The notes under the pieces are model-generated. The model was not told the origin of the DNA. It saw only the letters and a list, made by a program, of their open reading frames with translations, and ran no database searches. Shown here piece by piece: positions 1-6,518 of a DNA stretch of 10,684 nt. Source of the stretch: Anaerorhabdus sp036637135 (GTDB lineage Bacteria; Bacillota_I; Bacilli_A; Erysipelotrichales; Erysipelotrichaceae). Position 1 is the stretch's first letter. Each line of letters begins with the position of its first letter. A program made the translations under genes and the position numbers. The stretch spans positions 1-10,684 of the forward strand of contig NZ_JAVWNC010000063.1 in the NCBI RefSeq assembly GCF_036637135.1, read 5' to 3'.

Positions 1-68
1 TTAAATTGTATACTTAAGGTAATCTTCATATTAATGCATTTTCTTATGCACATCTCTTTAATACTTGA

Positions 69-105
69 ATTTTATCATAGAAAACCATATAAAAATGCTC
101 GAGAA
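69..105 (-). promoter_or_regulatory. Third copy of the regulator box with a -10-like hexamer, firing out of the left edge
   Basis: On the minus strand, positions 105 to 87 read TTCTCGAGCATTTTTATAT. This matches the box before the peptide gene (TTCTCGAACATTTTTCTAG) at 16 of 19 positions. From the first C of CTCGA, the hexamer TAAAAT (74 to 69) begins 29 bases downstream, exactly the offset of TATAAT in the peptide promoter. Downstream, a frame opens at ATG 53-51 (second ATG at 29-27) and stays open to the window edge, but its purine run AAAGAG abuts the ATG with no spacing, so I do not call it a gene. Inference: a promoter controlled by the same HTH/TPR regulator, serving a gene mostly outside the window. 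TATGAT at 79-74 is an alternative -10. Confidence 0.45.
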
Positions 106-109
106 AATT

Positions 110-149
110 AAAAAAAAACATGAATAAAACATGGAATAATAATTTATTC
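110..149 (-). terminator. Weak AT-only terminator after the HTH/TPR regulator
   Basis: Just past the regulator stop codon, the minus strand has GAATAAA (149-143) and TTTATTC (128-122), which can pair over 7 bp around a 14-nt loop. ATG and then nine T residues (118-110) follow. The stem is entirely A-T and the loop is long, so termination would be weak. It sits between the regulator and the third box at 87-105, which suggests the two are separate transcription units, possibly with read-through. Confidence 0.3.
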
Positions 150-152
150 TCG

Positions 153-1340
153 CTATTTTATCATGTATTTATACATTTCTTTATATGCATGTTTTGTTTT
201 GTAATAATCTATAAGTAAATTTTTTATATATAAAATTGATTCGCTGTCTTTATTGTTATATATATAATTATATGTTTCAATTAGTAATTCTTCATAGGCT
301 TGATCTTTTGTTTCACCATCAATACTTTTCTTTAGTATTTTCAATTTATTCCTTTGAAACTCATCCTTCAATTTACTTAATCCATCAATAATTATTCGAT
401 TTGCATCCTCATTTTGATTTAACGCAATATAGATAATTGCTAAATGAAAATAATAGTCTGGATAGTTTTTACTACTCTTCAATGCATAAATCAATGCCTC
501 ATCAAATTTTGACTTCTTTATTAATAACCAACATAAATTTCCATAAACTAATTGTAGTTGTACATCTGTGTGATTGGGATTATGTATCATTTCATTAAAT
601 AATGAATACGCATTATCATAATTACCACTTTTCGAATTGATTATAGCCATATGAAGTTTTGTATAGAACATTCTCTTATAATTCAATTCTAATGAAAATT
701 CGTCAAAAGCTTTTCTACAAAACTCATATGCTTCAAAGTAACTACCAAGCCTAAAGTATAACATACCCAAATGATAGTATAGTAAACTTGTTGCATGTTT
801 ATATTTACCGCATTCTAATGCTTTATTAAAATACTCTTTAGCTAATTCAAAATTAGAATCCATGTAATAACACCCTATATAATCATAAACAATTTGCTTT
901 TCTTTTTGATTATATAATTCCGCTATTTTAGTCATTTCATTGATGTATTTTCCCGTTTCATCACTCAATGGATAAAAATTAATTTTATAGATCATATTAG
1001 CGATCAGGTATTTCGGATAAGATTTTGAGCATATATATTTTTCTGATGACTTTATTACTTTTTCAATAAACTTACGATCTACATCATTAAAAAGAAACAT
1101 ATTCAATATCTTTTCTATATCATTATTAAATTCTGTACTATCGACATTGGATTTATAAGTTATACCTAAGATTTTAAATATAACGCTATACACTTCATCG
1201 TTTACATCTATTGTACCATTCTCAACTCTTGATATATGAGACCTAGAATAATTAGCTTTTTTAGCTAATTGTTCTGTTTTTAATCCTAACTCTTTTCTTC
1301 TTTTACGTATTACTATGCCCAAATAATCACTATTTTTCAT
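153..1340 (-). CDS. XRE-HTH/TPR transcriptional regulator, RRNPP-like peptide-responsive family
   Basis: A 395-residue predicted cytoplasmic DNA-binding regulator. Residues 5-60 form an XRE-type helix-turn-helix: basic helix 1 (IRKRRKELG), then KTEQLAKKA, then recognition helix YSRSHISRVENG. The remainder, about 75-395, is all helical and rich in aromatic and small residues with TPR-like spacing. Candidate repeats centre near 152-180 (YIGCYY... ELAKEYFNKAL), 186-214, 227-252, 266-290 and 296-320. Size and architecture match RRNPP sensors (PlcR, NprR, Rgg, PrgX relatives), whose TPR domain binds a re-imported peptide. Start: ATG preceded by GGGAGA at good spacing. It is divergent from a small exported-peptide gene, which is the usual arrangement for a receptor and its pheromone. 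Base use is more AT-rich than in the ATPase genes, suggesting acquisition. The HTH and TPR reading is firm; the peptide ligand and any target genes are inferred. Confidence 0.85.
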   Translation of the reverse strand: MKNSDYLGIVIRKRRKELGLKTEQLAKKANYSRSHISRVENGTIDVNDEVYSVIFKILGITYKSNVDSTEFNNDIEKILNMFLFNDVDRKFIEKVIKSSEKYICSKSYPKYLIANMIYKINFYPLSDETGKYINEMTKIAELYNQKEKQIVYDYIGCYYMDSNFELAKEYFNKALECGKYKHATSLLYYHLGMLYFRLGSYFEAYEFCRKAFDEFSLELNYKRMFYTKLHMAIINSKSGNYDNAYSLFNEMIHNPNHTDVQLQLVYGNLCWLLIKKSKFDEALIYALKSSKNYPDYYFHLAIIYIALNQNEDANRIIIDGLSKLKDEFQRNKLKILKKSIDGETKDQAYEELLIETYNYIYNNKDSESILYIKNLLIDYYKTKHAYKEMYKYMIK

Positions 1341-1358
1341 AAATGTTCTCCCAAATCT

Positions 1359-1389
1359 ATTTTAACACAAGCAAATTCAACATATTCAA
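1359..1389 (-). promoter_or_regulatory. Likely promoter of the HTH/TPR regulator
   Basis: On the minus strand, TTGAAT (1389-1384) and TAAAAT (1364-1359) are separated by 19 nt, slightly long for sigma-A. A second TTGAAT at 1380-1375 is too close to serve. The leader to the ATG is short and contains GGGAGA. Box 1 (1402-1418) lies just upstream of the -35 element, a position suited to autoregulation. Confidence 0.4.
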
Positions 1390-1401
1390 AGAAGTGAAAT
1401 G

Positions 1402-1418
1402 CTCGAAACTTTTTCTAA
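1402..1418. promoter_or_regulatory. Regulator box 1 (imperfect palindrome CTCGAA-N5-TTCTAA)
   Basis: CTCGAAACTTTTTCTAA is an imperfect inverted repeat; the half-sites agree at 4 of 6 positions. It repeats box 2 (CTCGAACATTTTTCTAG) in the same orientation 51 bp away, close to five helical turns. It lies between the two divergent promoters, just upstream of the regulator's -35. Inference: an operator for the HTH/TPR protein, allowing cooperative binding on one DNA face. Confidence 0.5.
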
Positions 1419-1452
1419 TTTCTATAACTCATCCATTATATTTTTATTTATT

Positions 1453-1469
1453 CTCGAACATTTTTCTAG
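1453..1469. promoter_or_regulatory. Regulator box 2 (palindrome CTCGAA-N5-TTCTAG)
   Basis: CTCGAACATTTTTCTAG is the most symmetric of the three copies; half-sites CTCGAA and TTCTAG match at 5 of 6 positions. It covers the place where the -35 hexamer of the peptide promoter should be (1459-1464, CATTTT, a very poor -35). A bound regulator could replace the missing -35 contact as an activator, or block RNA polymerase as a repressor; the sequence alone does not decide which. Confidence 0.5.
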
Positions 1470-1481
1470 TAAATAATCCTG

Positions 1482-1499
1482 TATAATAAAGACAGGAGG
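1482..1499 (+). promoter_or_regulatory. -10 element and strong ribosome binding site of the peptide gene
   Basis: A perfect -10 hexamer TATAAT (1482-1487) has no recognisable -35; the expected position lies in box 2. The Shine-Dalgarno AGGAGG (1494-1499) is 7 nt from the ATG at 1507. If TATAAT is the -10, transcription starts about at the Shine-Dalgarno, giving an unusually short leader of roughly 13 nt. A consensus -10 without a -35 is typical of an activator-dependent promoter. Confidence 0.5.
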
Positions 1500-1506
1500 A
1501 ATAACG

Positions 1507-1713
1507 ATGAACAAAACTTTAACAAAGACTATACTTTCTACTATGATCTTTTTAACATTGTTCCTATCTTTTACATTTCCTAGTTTAAATGTTTTAACTT
1601 CAAATAATAATGAGCTGAAGTTTTGCATTTATGACTCAAATGGTAATCTCGATTCTTCTAGCCCTACACCATGTATTCCTAAAACTAGAGAACATCATGG
1701 TGGTCCAATATAA
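1507..1713 (+). CDS. Small exported peptide, candidate pheromone precursor for the adjacent HTH/TPR regulator
   Basis: A 68-codon gene with a near-ideal ribosome binding site, its own -10 element and a strong terminator 0-25 nt after the stop, so it is very likely real despite its size. Residues 1-7 (MNKTLTK) are basic, and 8-30 form a hydrophobic segment rich in Leu, Phe, Ile and Thr, consistent with a Sec signal peptide or membrane anchor. The remaining ~38 residues are polar, with two cysteines (C40, C56), a Ser/Pro-rich stretch at 50-58 and a C-terminal tail ending HHGGPI. The layout (short precursor, N-terminal export signal, putative signal in the C-terminal part, divergent from a TPR regulator) fits PapR-, NprX- and Phr-like pheromone precursors. 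I do not recognise a family. Alternatives are a secreted Cys-containing bacteriocin-like peptide controlled by the regulator, or a small membrane peptide. Confidence 0.7.
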   Translation: MNKTLTKTILSTMIFLTLFLSFTFPSLNVLTSNNNELKFCIYDSNGNLDSSSPTPCIPKTREHHGGPI

Positions 1714-1739
1714 AATGTGCAGTGTTTGCACATTTTTTT
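1712..1739 (+). terminator. Rho-independent terminator of the peptide gene
   Basis: AAAATGTGCA (1712-1721) pairs perfectly with TGCACATTTT (1727-1736) around the loop GTGTT, and the T tract runs through 1739. The stem begins inside the TAA stop codon (1711-1713), so the transcript carries almost nothing but the peptide gene. Confidence 0.85.
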
Positions 1740-1744
1740 CATGT

Positions 1745-1769
1745 AAAAAGAAGTTGTTTCCAACTTCTT
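1745..1769 (-). terminator. Rho-independent terminator of the V-ATPase operon
   Basis: On the minus strand, AAGAAGTTG (1769-1761) and CAACTTCTT (1756-1748) form a perfect 9-bp stem closed by a GAAA (GNRA) tetraloop, followed by further T residues to 1745. The stem overlaps the stop codon of the subunit D gene. It lies tail to tail with the peptide-gene terminator, so the two convergent units are separated. Confidence 0.8.
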
Positions 1770-2403
1770 AGTTTACTTTATGTTGATTTGCATCTCTTTC
1801 CTTATTTGCTTTGATGATTTTTAGACGTGAGAATTCTTCACGTTCTTTTTCTTCTAAAGCCTCCGTAATAAATTTAATTTGAGATTCAAAATCAGGAATA
1901 ACAATGTTTTTTAATGCATTTGCTCTTTTTTGCGTTTTACGTATTGCATTCGCAAGACGGTATACACTATTATCAACTTCTGCAAGGATCATTGTTAATT
2001 CTTTTACTTTATTGAATTGAAGGTACGCTTCATCCACCTTTGAAGAAGATTGTTCAAATCCATATTGGATTTCTAACTCTTCAGGTTGGTAGATAATATT
2101 TGGTACTTCAACACCCATAACGCTACGATAAGTAACACGTACACCAGTATCTATCTTTACTTGACTTGCAATGCTTGTAATAACACCCGTAGAAACATTT
2201 GCTTGTTGAAGTAAGTAGTAAGCTTCTTGATAACTATCCGTTATTTCATCACGAAGCAATTTTACTTTATCAACCAACATCATCATTTCACGTATTAATA
2301 CATTTCGTTTACGGTCCATAAGATCATAACCCATTTTAGCTAATACTAATGATTTCTTAGCTGCCATAAGGTTCCCTTTGGTCGCAAATACTTGGGTAGC
2401 CAT
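1768..2403 (-). CDS. ntpD: V/A-type ATPase subunit D (central rotor shaft)
   Basis: A 211-residue, largely helical, charged protein with the subunit D pattern. The N-terminal helix (TKGNLMAAKKSLVLAKMGYDLMDRKR split over residues 8-33) leads to a middle region at 95-115 and a long C-terminal helix with RLANAIRKTQKRANALKNI at about 149-167. Subunit D forms the coiled-coil shaft that turns inside the A3B3 head and joins subunit F and the C-subunit socket. Length is normal for the family. The ATG overlaps the TAA of the B gene (TAATG), with AAGGAG 8 nt upstream inside the B gene, so translation is probably coupled to B. It is the last gene of the operon; no other subunit gene follows. Confidence 0.96.
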   Translation of the reverse strand: MATQVFATKGNLMAAKKSLVLAKMGYDLMDRKRNVLIREMMMLVDKVKLLRDEITDSYQEAYYLLQQANVSTGVITSIASQVKIDTGVRVTYRSVMGVEVPNIIYQPEELEIQYGFEQSSSKVDEAYLQFNKVKELTMILAEVDNSVYRLANAIRKTQKRANALKNIVIPDFESQIKFITEALEEKEREEFSRLKIIKANKERDANQHKVN

Positions 2404-3821
2404 TATTCTTCTCCTTGTAACGCTAGACTAATGGTACGCATTGCACGTTCTGGATCATAGTTTGCTTTAATAAGTTCAGGATCAAGACGGTCTAATGCAC
2501 TCATTGGTAGAGTTGATAATAGTGCCCATCCTAAATTCAATGTTTCAATGATTGAACGTTTTACGCCAAACCCTTGACCAACGAATACTTTTTCAAACAA
2601 ACGTCCAAACTCCATGAATCGTTTATCACTTTCAGATAATTCATCCTCACCAATTACAGATGCAAGTGAACGAGCTTCTTGAACTTGCGCATAAGATGCG
2701 AATAATTGGTTCGCAACATCTTGATGATCTTTGCGAGTAAATCCTTCTCCAATACCATCTTTCATCAAACGTGATAAAGAAGCTAAACATCCAATAGGAG
2801 GATATACTCCATTTTGGTGTAAGTTACGATCCAACACGATTTGACCTTCTGTAATATACCCAGTTAAATCTGGTACTGGATGAGTAATATCGTCATTCGG
2901 CATTGTTAAAATAGGAATTTGTGTTACAGATCCTTTAGATGTCTTAATAATACCTGCTCTTTCGTATAAAGAAGCTAAGTCAGAATACAAATATCCAGGA
3001 TATCCTTTACGTCCAGGAATTTCTCCTTTACTACTTGAGAACTCACGTAGAGCTTCACAATATGAAGTGATATCTGTTAAGATAACAAGAATATGCATAT
3101 CTAATTCATAAGCCAAATATTCAGCTGCAGTAAGAGCACAACGAGGTGTTAGTGTTCTTTCAATAATTGGGTCATTGGATAAGTTAACAAACATACAAAC
3201 TTTTTCCATAACTCCAGTTTCTTCAAATGAACGTTTGAAGTAATCCGCAACGTCATTCTTAACCCCCATTGCTCCAAACACGATACCAAAACCTTTACCA
3301 TCATCATCAGCAATTTGAGCTTGACGTACGATTTGTACTGCAAGTTTATCATGTGGCATACCACTTCCTGAGAAAATAGGAAGTTTTTGTCCACGAATTA
3401 ATGTATTTAATCCATCAATCGCTGAAATCCCTGTATTGATATAGTTACGAGGATATTGACGAGATACTGGATTTAATGGCTTACCATTAATATCCGCAAA
3501 TTTCTCTGCATAAACATCGCCTAAACCATCAATTGGTTTCCCTGCTCCATTAAATACACGACCAAGGATTTCTTTTGATAAGGCAATTTCCATTGGGTGA
3601 CCTAATAAACGCGTTTTTGTATTCTTCTTTGATAATCCAGCTGTTCCTTCAAACACCTGAACCATTGCTTTTTCACCTTCGATTTGAACTACACGTCCTG
3701 AACGAACTGTCCCATTCGCTAATTCTATTTCAACCATTTCTTCATTTGAAACATTCTTAACATGATCTAAGGCTACAAGTGATCCACTAATTTCTTCTAA
3801 TCCTAATAATTGAAGACCCAT
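2403..3821 (-). CDS. ntpB: V/A-type ATPase subunit B (non-catalytic head subunit)
   Basis: A 472-residue regulatory subunit alternating with A in the A3B3 hexamer. As expected for B, the position of the Walker A loop reads SGSGMPHDK (about 151-159), without the GKT of the catalytic subunit. Other landmarks are FGAMGVKNDVADYF (about 182-195), SLYERAG (284-290) and YPPIGCLASLSRLMKDGIG (340-358), whose Arg351 corresponds to the arginine finger that reaches into the A-subunit active site. Start choice: ATG at 3821, because GGAGG lies 7 nt upstream; a TTG one codon earlier is too close to that site. The gene begins 15 nt after the A stop codon, matching the 1:1 need for A and B. Confidence 0.97.
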   Translation of the reverse strand: MGLQLLGLEEISGSLVALDHVKNVSNEEMVEIELANGTVRSGRVVQIEGEKAMVQVFEGTAGLSKKNTKTRLLGHPMEIALSKEILGRVFNGAGKPIDGLGDVYAEKFADINGKPLNPVSRQYPRNYINTGISAIDGLNTLIRGQKLPIFSGSGMPHDKLAVQIVRQAQIADDDGKGFGIVFGAMGVKNDVADYFKRSFEETGVMEKVCMFVNLSNDPIIERTLTPRCALTAAEYLAYELDMHILVILTDITSYCEALREFSSSKGEIPGRKGYPGYLYSDLASLYERAGIIKTSKGSVTQIPILTMPNDDITHPVPDLTGYITEGQIVLDRNLHQNGVYPPIGCLASLSRLMKDGIGEGFTRKDHQDVANQLFASYAQVQEARSLASVIGEDELSESDKRFMEFGRLFEKVFVGQGFGVKRSIIETLNLGWALLSTLPMSALDRLDPELIKANYDPERAMRTISLALQGEE

Positions 3822-3836
3822 CAAAATTCCTCCTTT

Positions 3837-5585
3837 CTATTCGATTGTACTTAATGCTTTATCGATTTTATCGAAGTATCCATCCAACAAAGCAATGTTG
3901 TTGTTTGGTACATCATATTTAATTTTAATTACTTCATCAAAAATTCCAGTTTTAAGAATTGAACTAATTGGGAATTTCTTTTGAATTAATGGTTTGCATG
4001 CTTCATATAAGTATGAAATTACTTTCAACATCTTGTATTGTTTCGCAAATGGTACGAAAGTATCATCTGGATGGAATGCATTTTGTTGTAAGTATCCAAC
4101 ACGAACTACTTTCGCAATTTCAATTGTCAGTTTTTGATCATCTGGTAAAACATCAGATCCAATTAACTTAACAATTTCCATTAATTGATTTTCTTCATGT
4201 AGAATTTGTACCATTTCACTACGTAGTGCAGTAAAATCACGCGCAACATTTTGTGAATACCAACGATCAAGATCATCTAAATATTCACTATAACTTAAGT
4301 TCCAGTTAATTGCTGGGAAGTGACGTGCATACGCAAGTGATTTATCAAGTGCCCAGAAAGCACGAACGAAACGTTTTGTATTTTGTGTTACTGGTTCAGA
4401 GAAGTCAGCACCTTGAGGTGAAACAGCTCCGATAATTGTTACAGATCCTTCTGATCCATTGCATGTTTCAACATATCCTGCACGTTCATAGAATTGTGAA
4501 ATACGAGAAGGTAAGTAAGCTGGGAATCCTTCTTCAGCTGGCATTTCTTCAAGACGTCCTGAGATTTCACGAAGTGCTTCTGCCCAACGAGATGTTGAGT
4601 CAGCCATAATCGCAACATGATATCCCATATCACGATAGTATTCAGCTAATGTAATACCTGTATAGATACTTGCTTCACGAGCCGCAACGGGCATATTAGA
4701 AGTATTCGCAATTAACACGGTACGGTCTAATAATGGTTTACCCGATTTAGGGTCAATCAATTCACTAAATTCTTCAAGAACTTGTGTCATTTCATTACCG
4801 CGTTCTCCACAACCAACATAAACGATAATATCTGCATCACACCATTTAGCTAATTGGTGTTGTGTCATTGTCTTACCTGCACCAAACCCTCCAGGGACTG
4901 CCGCAGCACCACCCTTAGCGATTGGGAATAAAGTATCAATAACACGTTGCCCAGTAACTAAAGGCAATGTGATAGGCTTACGATGGCCTACAGGACGAGG
5001 ATTACGAATTGGCCAGTCTTGTGCTAACTTAACATCAACCACTTCTCCTAAATCCGTTTTAACTTTAACTAAAGTTTCAGTAACCGTGTAATCACCATCA
5101 CCTACTGCATATTCAACTGTTCCAGAAATTGTTACTGGAATCATACTACGATGTTCAATTAAATCTGTTTCAGGACAAGTCGCAAAGATATCCCCACCTT
5201 TTACAGTGTCTCCTACCTTTACTTTCATTGCCACTTTCCACTTCTTTGCTTCATCCAATGAAGGTATTGTTTTACCCTCACTAATGAATGCACCTTGTGT
5301 AGCTGCAATATCCTTAAGTGGTCTTTCGATACCATCAAAAATATTCTTTAAGATACCAGGTCCTAAATGTGCACATAATAGTGAACCAGATGAATACACA
5401 GGTTCCCCTGGTTTTAATCCTGTTGTAGATTCATAAACTTGGATAGTTGTTTTATCACCAGTAATACCGATAACTTCTCCAAGTAATCTTGCATCTCCAA
5501 CATTTACCATCTCTAGCATACTAAAGTCACTTGAGTTTCTTACAGTTACAACAGGTCCATTAATAGAATAAATACGATTGTCCAT
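3837..5585 (-). CDS. ntpA: V/A-type ATPase subunit A (catalytic)
   Basis: A 582-residue catalytic subunit that hydrolyses or makes ATP at the A/B interfaces on the cytoplasmic face. The N-terminal beta barrel spans residues 1-70, followed by the A-specific non-homologous insert at about 110-190. The Walker A loop GGFGAGKT is at 232-239, with catalytic Glu in GERGNEM (260-266) and Walker B-type IMADSTSRWAEALREISGR at 326-344. The C-terminal helical domain runs from about 440 on. Length is normal. The second P-loop residue is Gly, where the Enterococcus hirae and archaeal enzymes I remember have Pro; this should be tolerated because GKT is intact. Start: ATG with AGGGGG 7 nt upstream, 18 nt after the E gene. 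Confidence 0.98.
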   Translation of the reverse strand: MDNRIYSINGPVVTVRNSSDFSMLEMVNVGDARLLGEVIGITGDKTTIQVYESTTGLKPGEPVYSSGSLLCAHLGPGILKNIFDGIERPLKDIAATQGAFISEGKTIPSLDEAKKWKVAMKVKVGDTVKGGDIFATCPETDLIEHRSMIPVTISGTVEYAVGDGDYTVTETLVKVKTDLGEVVDVKLAQDWPIRNPRPVGHRKPITLPLVTGQRVIDTLFPIAKGGAAAVPGGFGAGKTMTQHQLAKWCDADIIVYVGCGERGNEMTQVLEEFSELIDPKSGKPLLDRTVLIANTSNMPVAAREASIYTGITLAEYYRDMGYHVAIMADSTSRWAEALREISGRLEEMPAEEGFPAYLPSRISQFYERAGYVETCNGSEGSVTIIGAVSPQGADFSEPVTQNTKRFVRAFWALDKSLAYARHFPAINWNLSYSEYLDDLDRWYSQNVARDFTALRSEMVQILHEENQLMEIVKLIGSDVLPDDQKLTIEIAKVVRVGYLQQNAFHPDDTFVPFAKQYKMLKVISYLYEACKPLIQKKFPISSILKTGIFDEVIKIKYDVPNNNIALLDGYFDKIDKALSTIE

Positions 5586-5603
5586 ATTAATTCCCCCTGC
5601 TTT

Positions 5604-6188
5604 CTAAATGGTAAATCCAGAATTATTCTGGAACCATGTCATTTCATTTTGTAAACTGAAATCCAATGTATTATCAACTTCATATCCTTTGTTTGGATTA
5701 ACATAACGGAATCCACCAAGTTGAATTAATGTTTCCACTACCTTACATTGACAATTATGTTTCTTCAATATTTCAGTTAATAATGCTGTATCTTCTTTAC
5801 GAACTTCAAAATATCCATCCGTATCAATTGCACCCAATTGTTCAATTCTCTTTTCCAAGAAGTTTGAATAATCAGAACTATTTACGAATGATACTAGTTT
5901 ACTTTTTACATCATCAAATAATTGAGTGACTAATTGCGTACGCAAATGAAGTAAATCACGTTTTGTTTTCAACTTATTTTGTGAGGCTTGTGTCGCAGCA
6001 AAAAGTCTCAAATCATTGAGTTCTTTTTCCTTATATGTTTCTATTTCTTTTCTTAAACCTTCCTTGAAAAAGTTGATTTGATCTTCTTCCATGTTCTTAA
6101 CTTCATAATTAATTTGATCAATTACTAATTGTACTTGTTCATGAACATCGCTTTCAATAATTTCAAGTGCTTCTTTTTCTTTCATCAT
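5604..6188 (-). CDS. ntpE: V/A-type ATPase subunit E (peripheral stalk)
   Basis: A 194-residue stator subunit that pairs with the small coiled-coil subunit H to tie the head to subunit I. The N-terminal half (about 1-95) is a long charged helix with heptad-like spacing, rich in Glu, Lys and Gln. The C-terminal part (about 100-194) is the globular head-binding domain, with the characteristic GGFRYVNPNKGYEVDNTLDF segment at roughly 156-175. Start choice: ATG at 6188, because AGGTGAG lies just upstream. The frame stays open for 12 more codons upstream, but those lie inside the F gene and have no ribosome binding site. An ATG immediately follows the chosen one, so initiation one codon later is equally possible. 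Confidence 0.93.
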   Translation of the reverse strand: MMKEKEALEIIESDVHEQVQLVIDQINYEVKNMEEDQINFFKEGLRKEIETYKEKELNDLRLFAATQASQNKLKTKRDLLHLRTQLVTQLFDDVKSKLVSFVNSSDYSNFLEKRIEQLGAIDTDGYFEVRKEDTALLTEILKKHNCQCKVVETLIQLGGFRYVNPNKGYEVDNTLDFSLQNEMTWFQNNSGFTI

Positions 6189-6198
6189 AATTCTCACC

Positions 6199-6507
6199 TC
6201 ACAATTTAATGCCGATTGCTTCACTAATATACTTGTCGATTGTTTCTCCTACTTTTGCAGATCCATGTCGATCAGGGATTTCTACTAAAAGTGGTTTGGA
6301 ATAATTTAGTTTCATATTAGATATAATGTCAGGACAAGTATTCACAATCTTAGTCGTCATTAAAACAATTACTATTTCAGGATCTTGAATGCATTTTTCC
6401 AATTCATCAAGTACTTCTTGACGTTCATGGACAACTATACCTTCAATACCTGCAAGTCGTAACCCCATTTGTGTATCGACATTGTCACTAATACAAAATA
6501 CTTTCAC
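6199..6507 (-). CDS. ntpF: V/A-type ATPase subunit F (central stalk)
   Basis: A 102-residue protein with the Rossmann-like subunit F fold signature: an N-terminal strand (KVFCISDN), GLRLAGIEGIVV (16-27), a buried hydrophobic strand EIVIVLMTTKI (44-54), and LLVEIPDRHGS (73-83) followed by a C-terminal helix. Subunit F binds the shaft subunit D and can modulate ATPase activity. The start is GTG at 6507-6505, with AGGAG 8 nt upstream; the frame is closed by a TAA not far upstream and has no ATG before it, so the non-ATG start is secure. Naming caution: the Enterococcus hirae protein equivalent to this one is called NtpG. Confidence 0.92.
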   Translation of the reverse strand: MKVFCISDNVDTQMGLRLAGIEGIVVHERQEVLDELEKCIQDPEIVIVLMTTKIVNTCPDIISNMKLNYSKPLLVEIPDRHGSAKVGETIDKYISEAIGIKL

Positions 6508-6518
6508 AGTTTTTTCTC

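Noticed and set aside
1..53. Open minus-strand frame running off the left edge
   Set aside because: Too short to judge, and the purine run AAAGAG directly touches the ATG; mentioned only as a possible target of the third box.
144..152. TTATTCTCG on the plus strand next to the regulator stop codon, identical to the left edge of box 2
   Set aside because: The match ends after CTCG and the second half-site is missing; it lies between the regulator stop and its terminator stem, so it is more likely chance.
1422..1628. A 68-codon minus-strand frame overlapping the peptide gene and the divergent promoter
   Set aside because: It is antisense to a gene with much better signals, covers both the boxes' downstream part and the -10 element, and has no ribosome binding site of note.
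1748..1769. Possible bidirectional terminator for the peptide gene as well
   Set aside because: On the plus strand this stem is followed by AGTTTACTTTA rather than a T run, and the peptide gene already has a better terminator just upstream.
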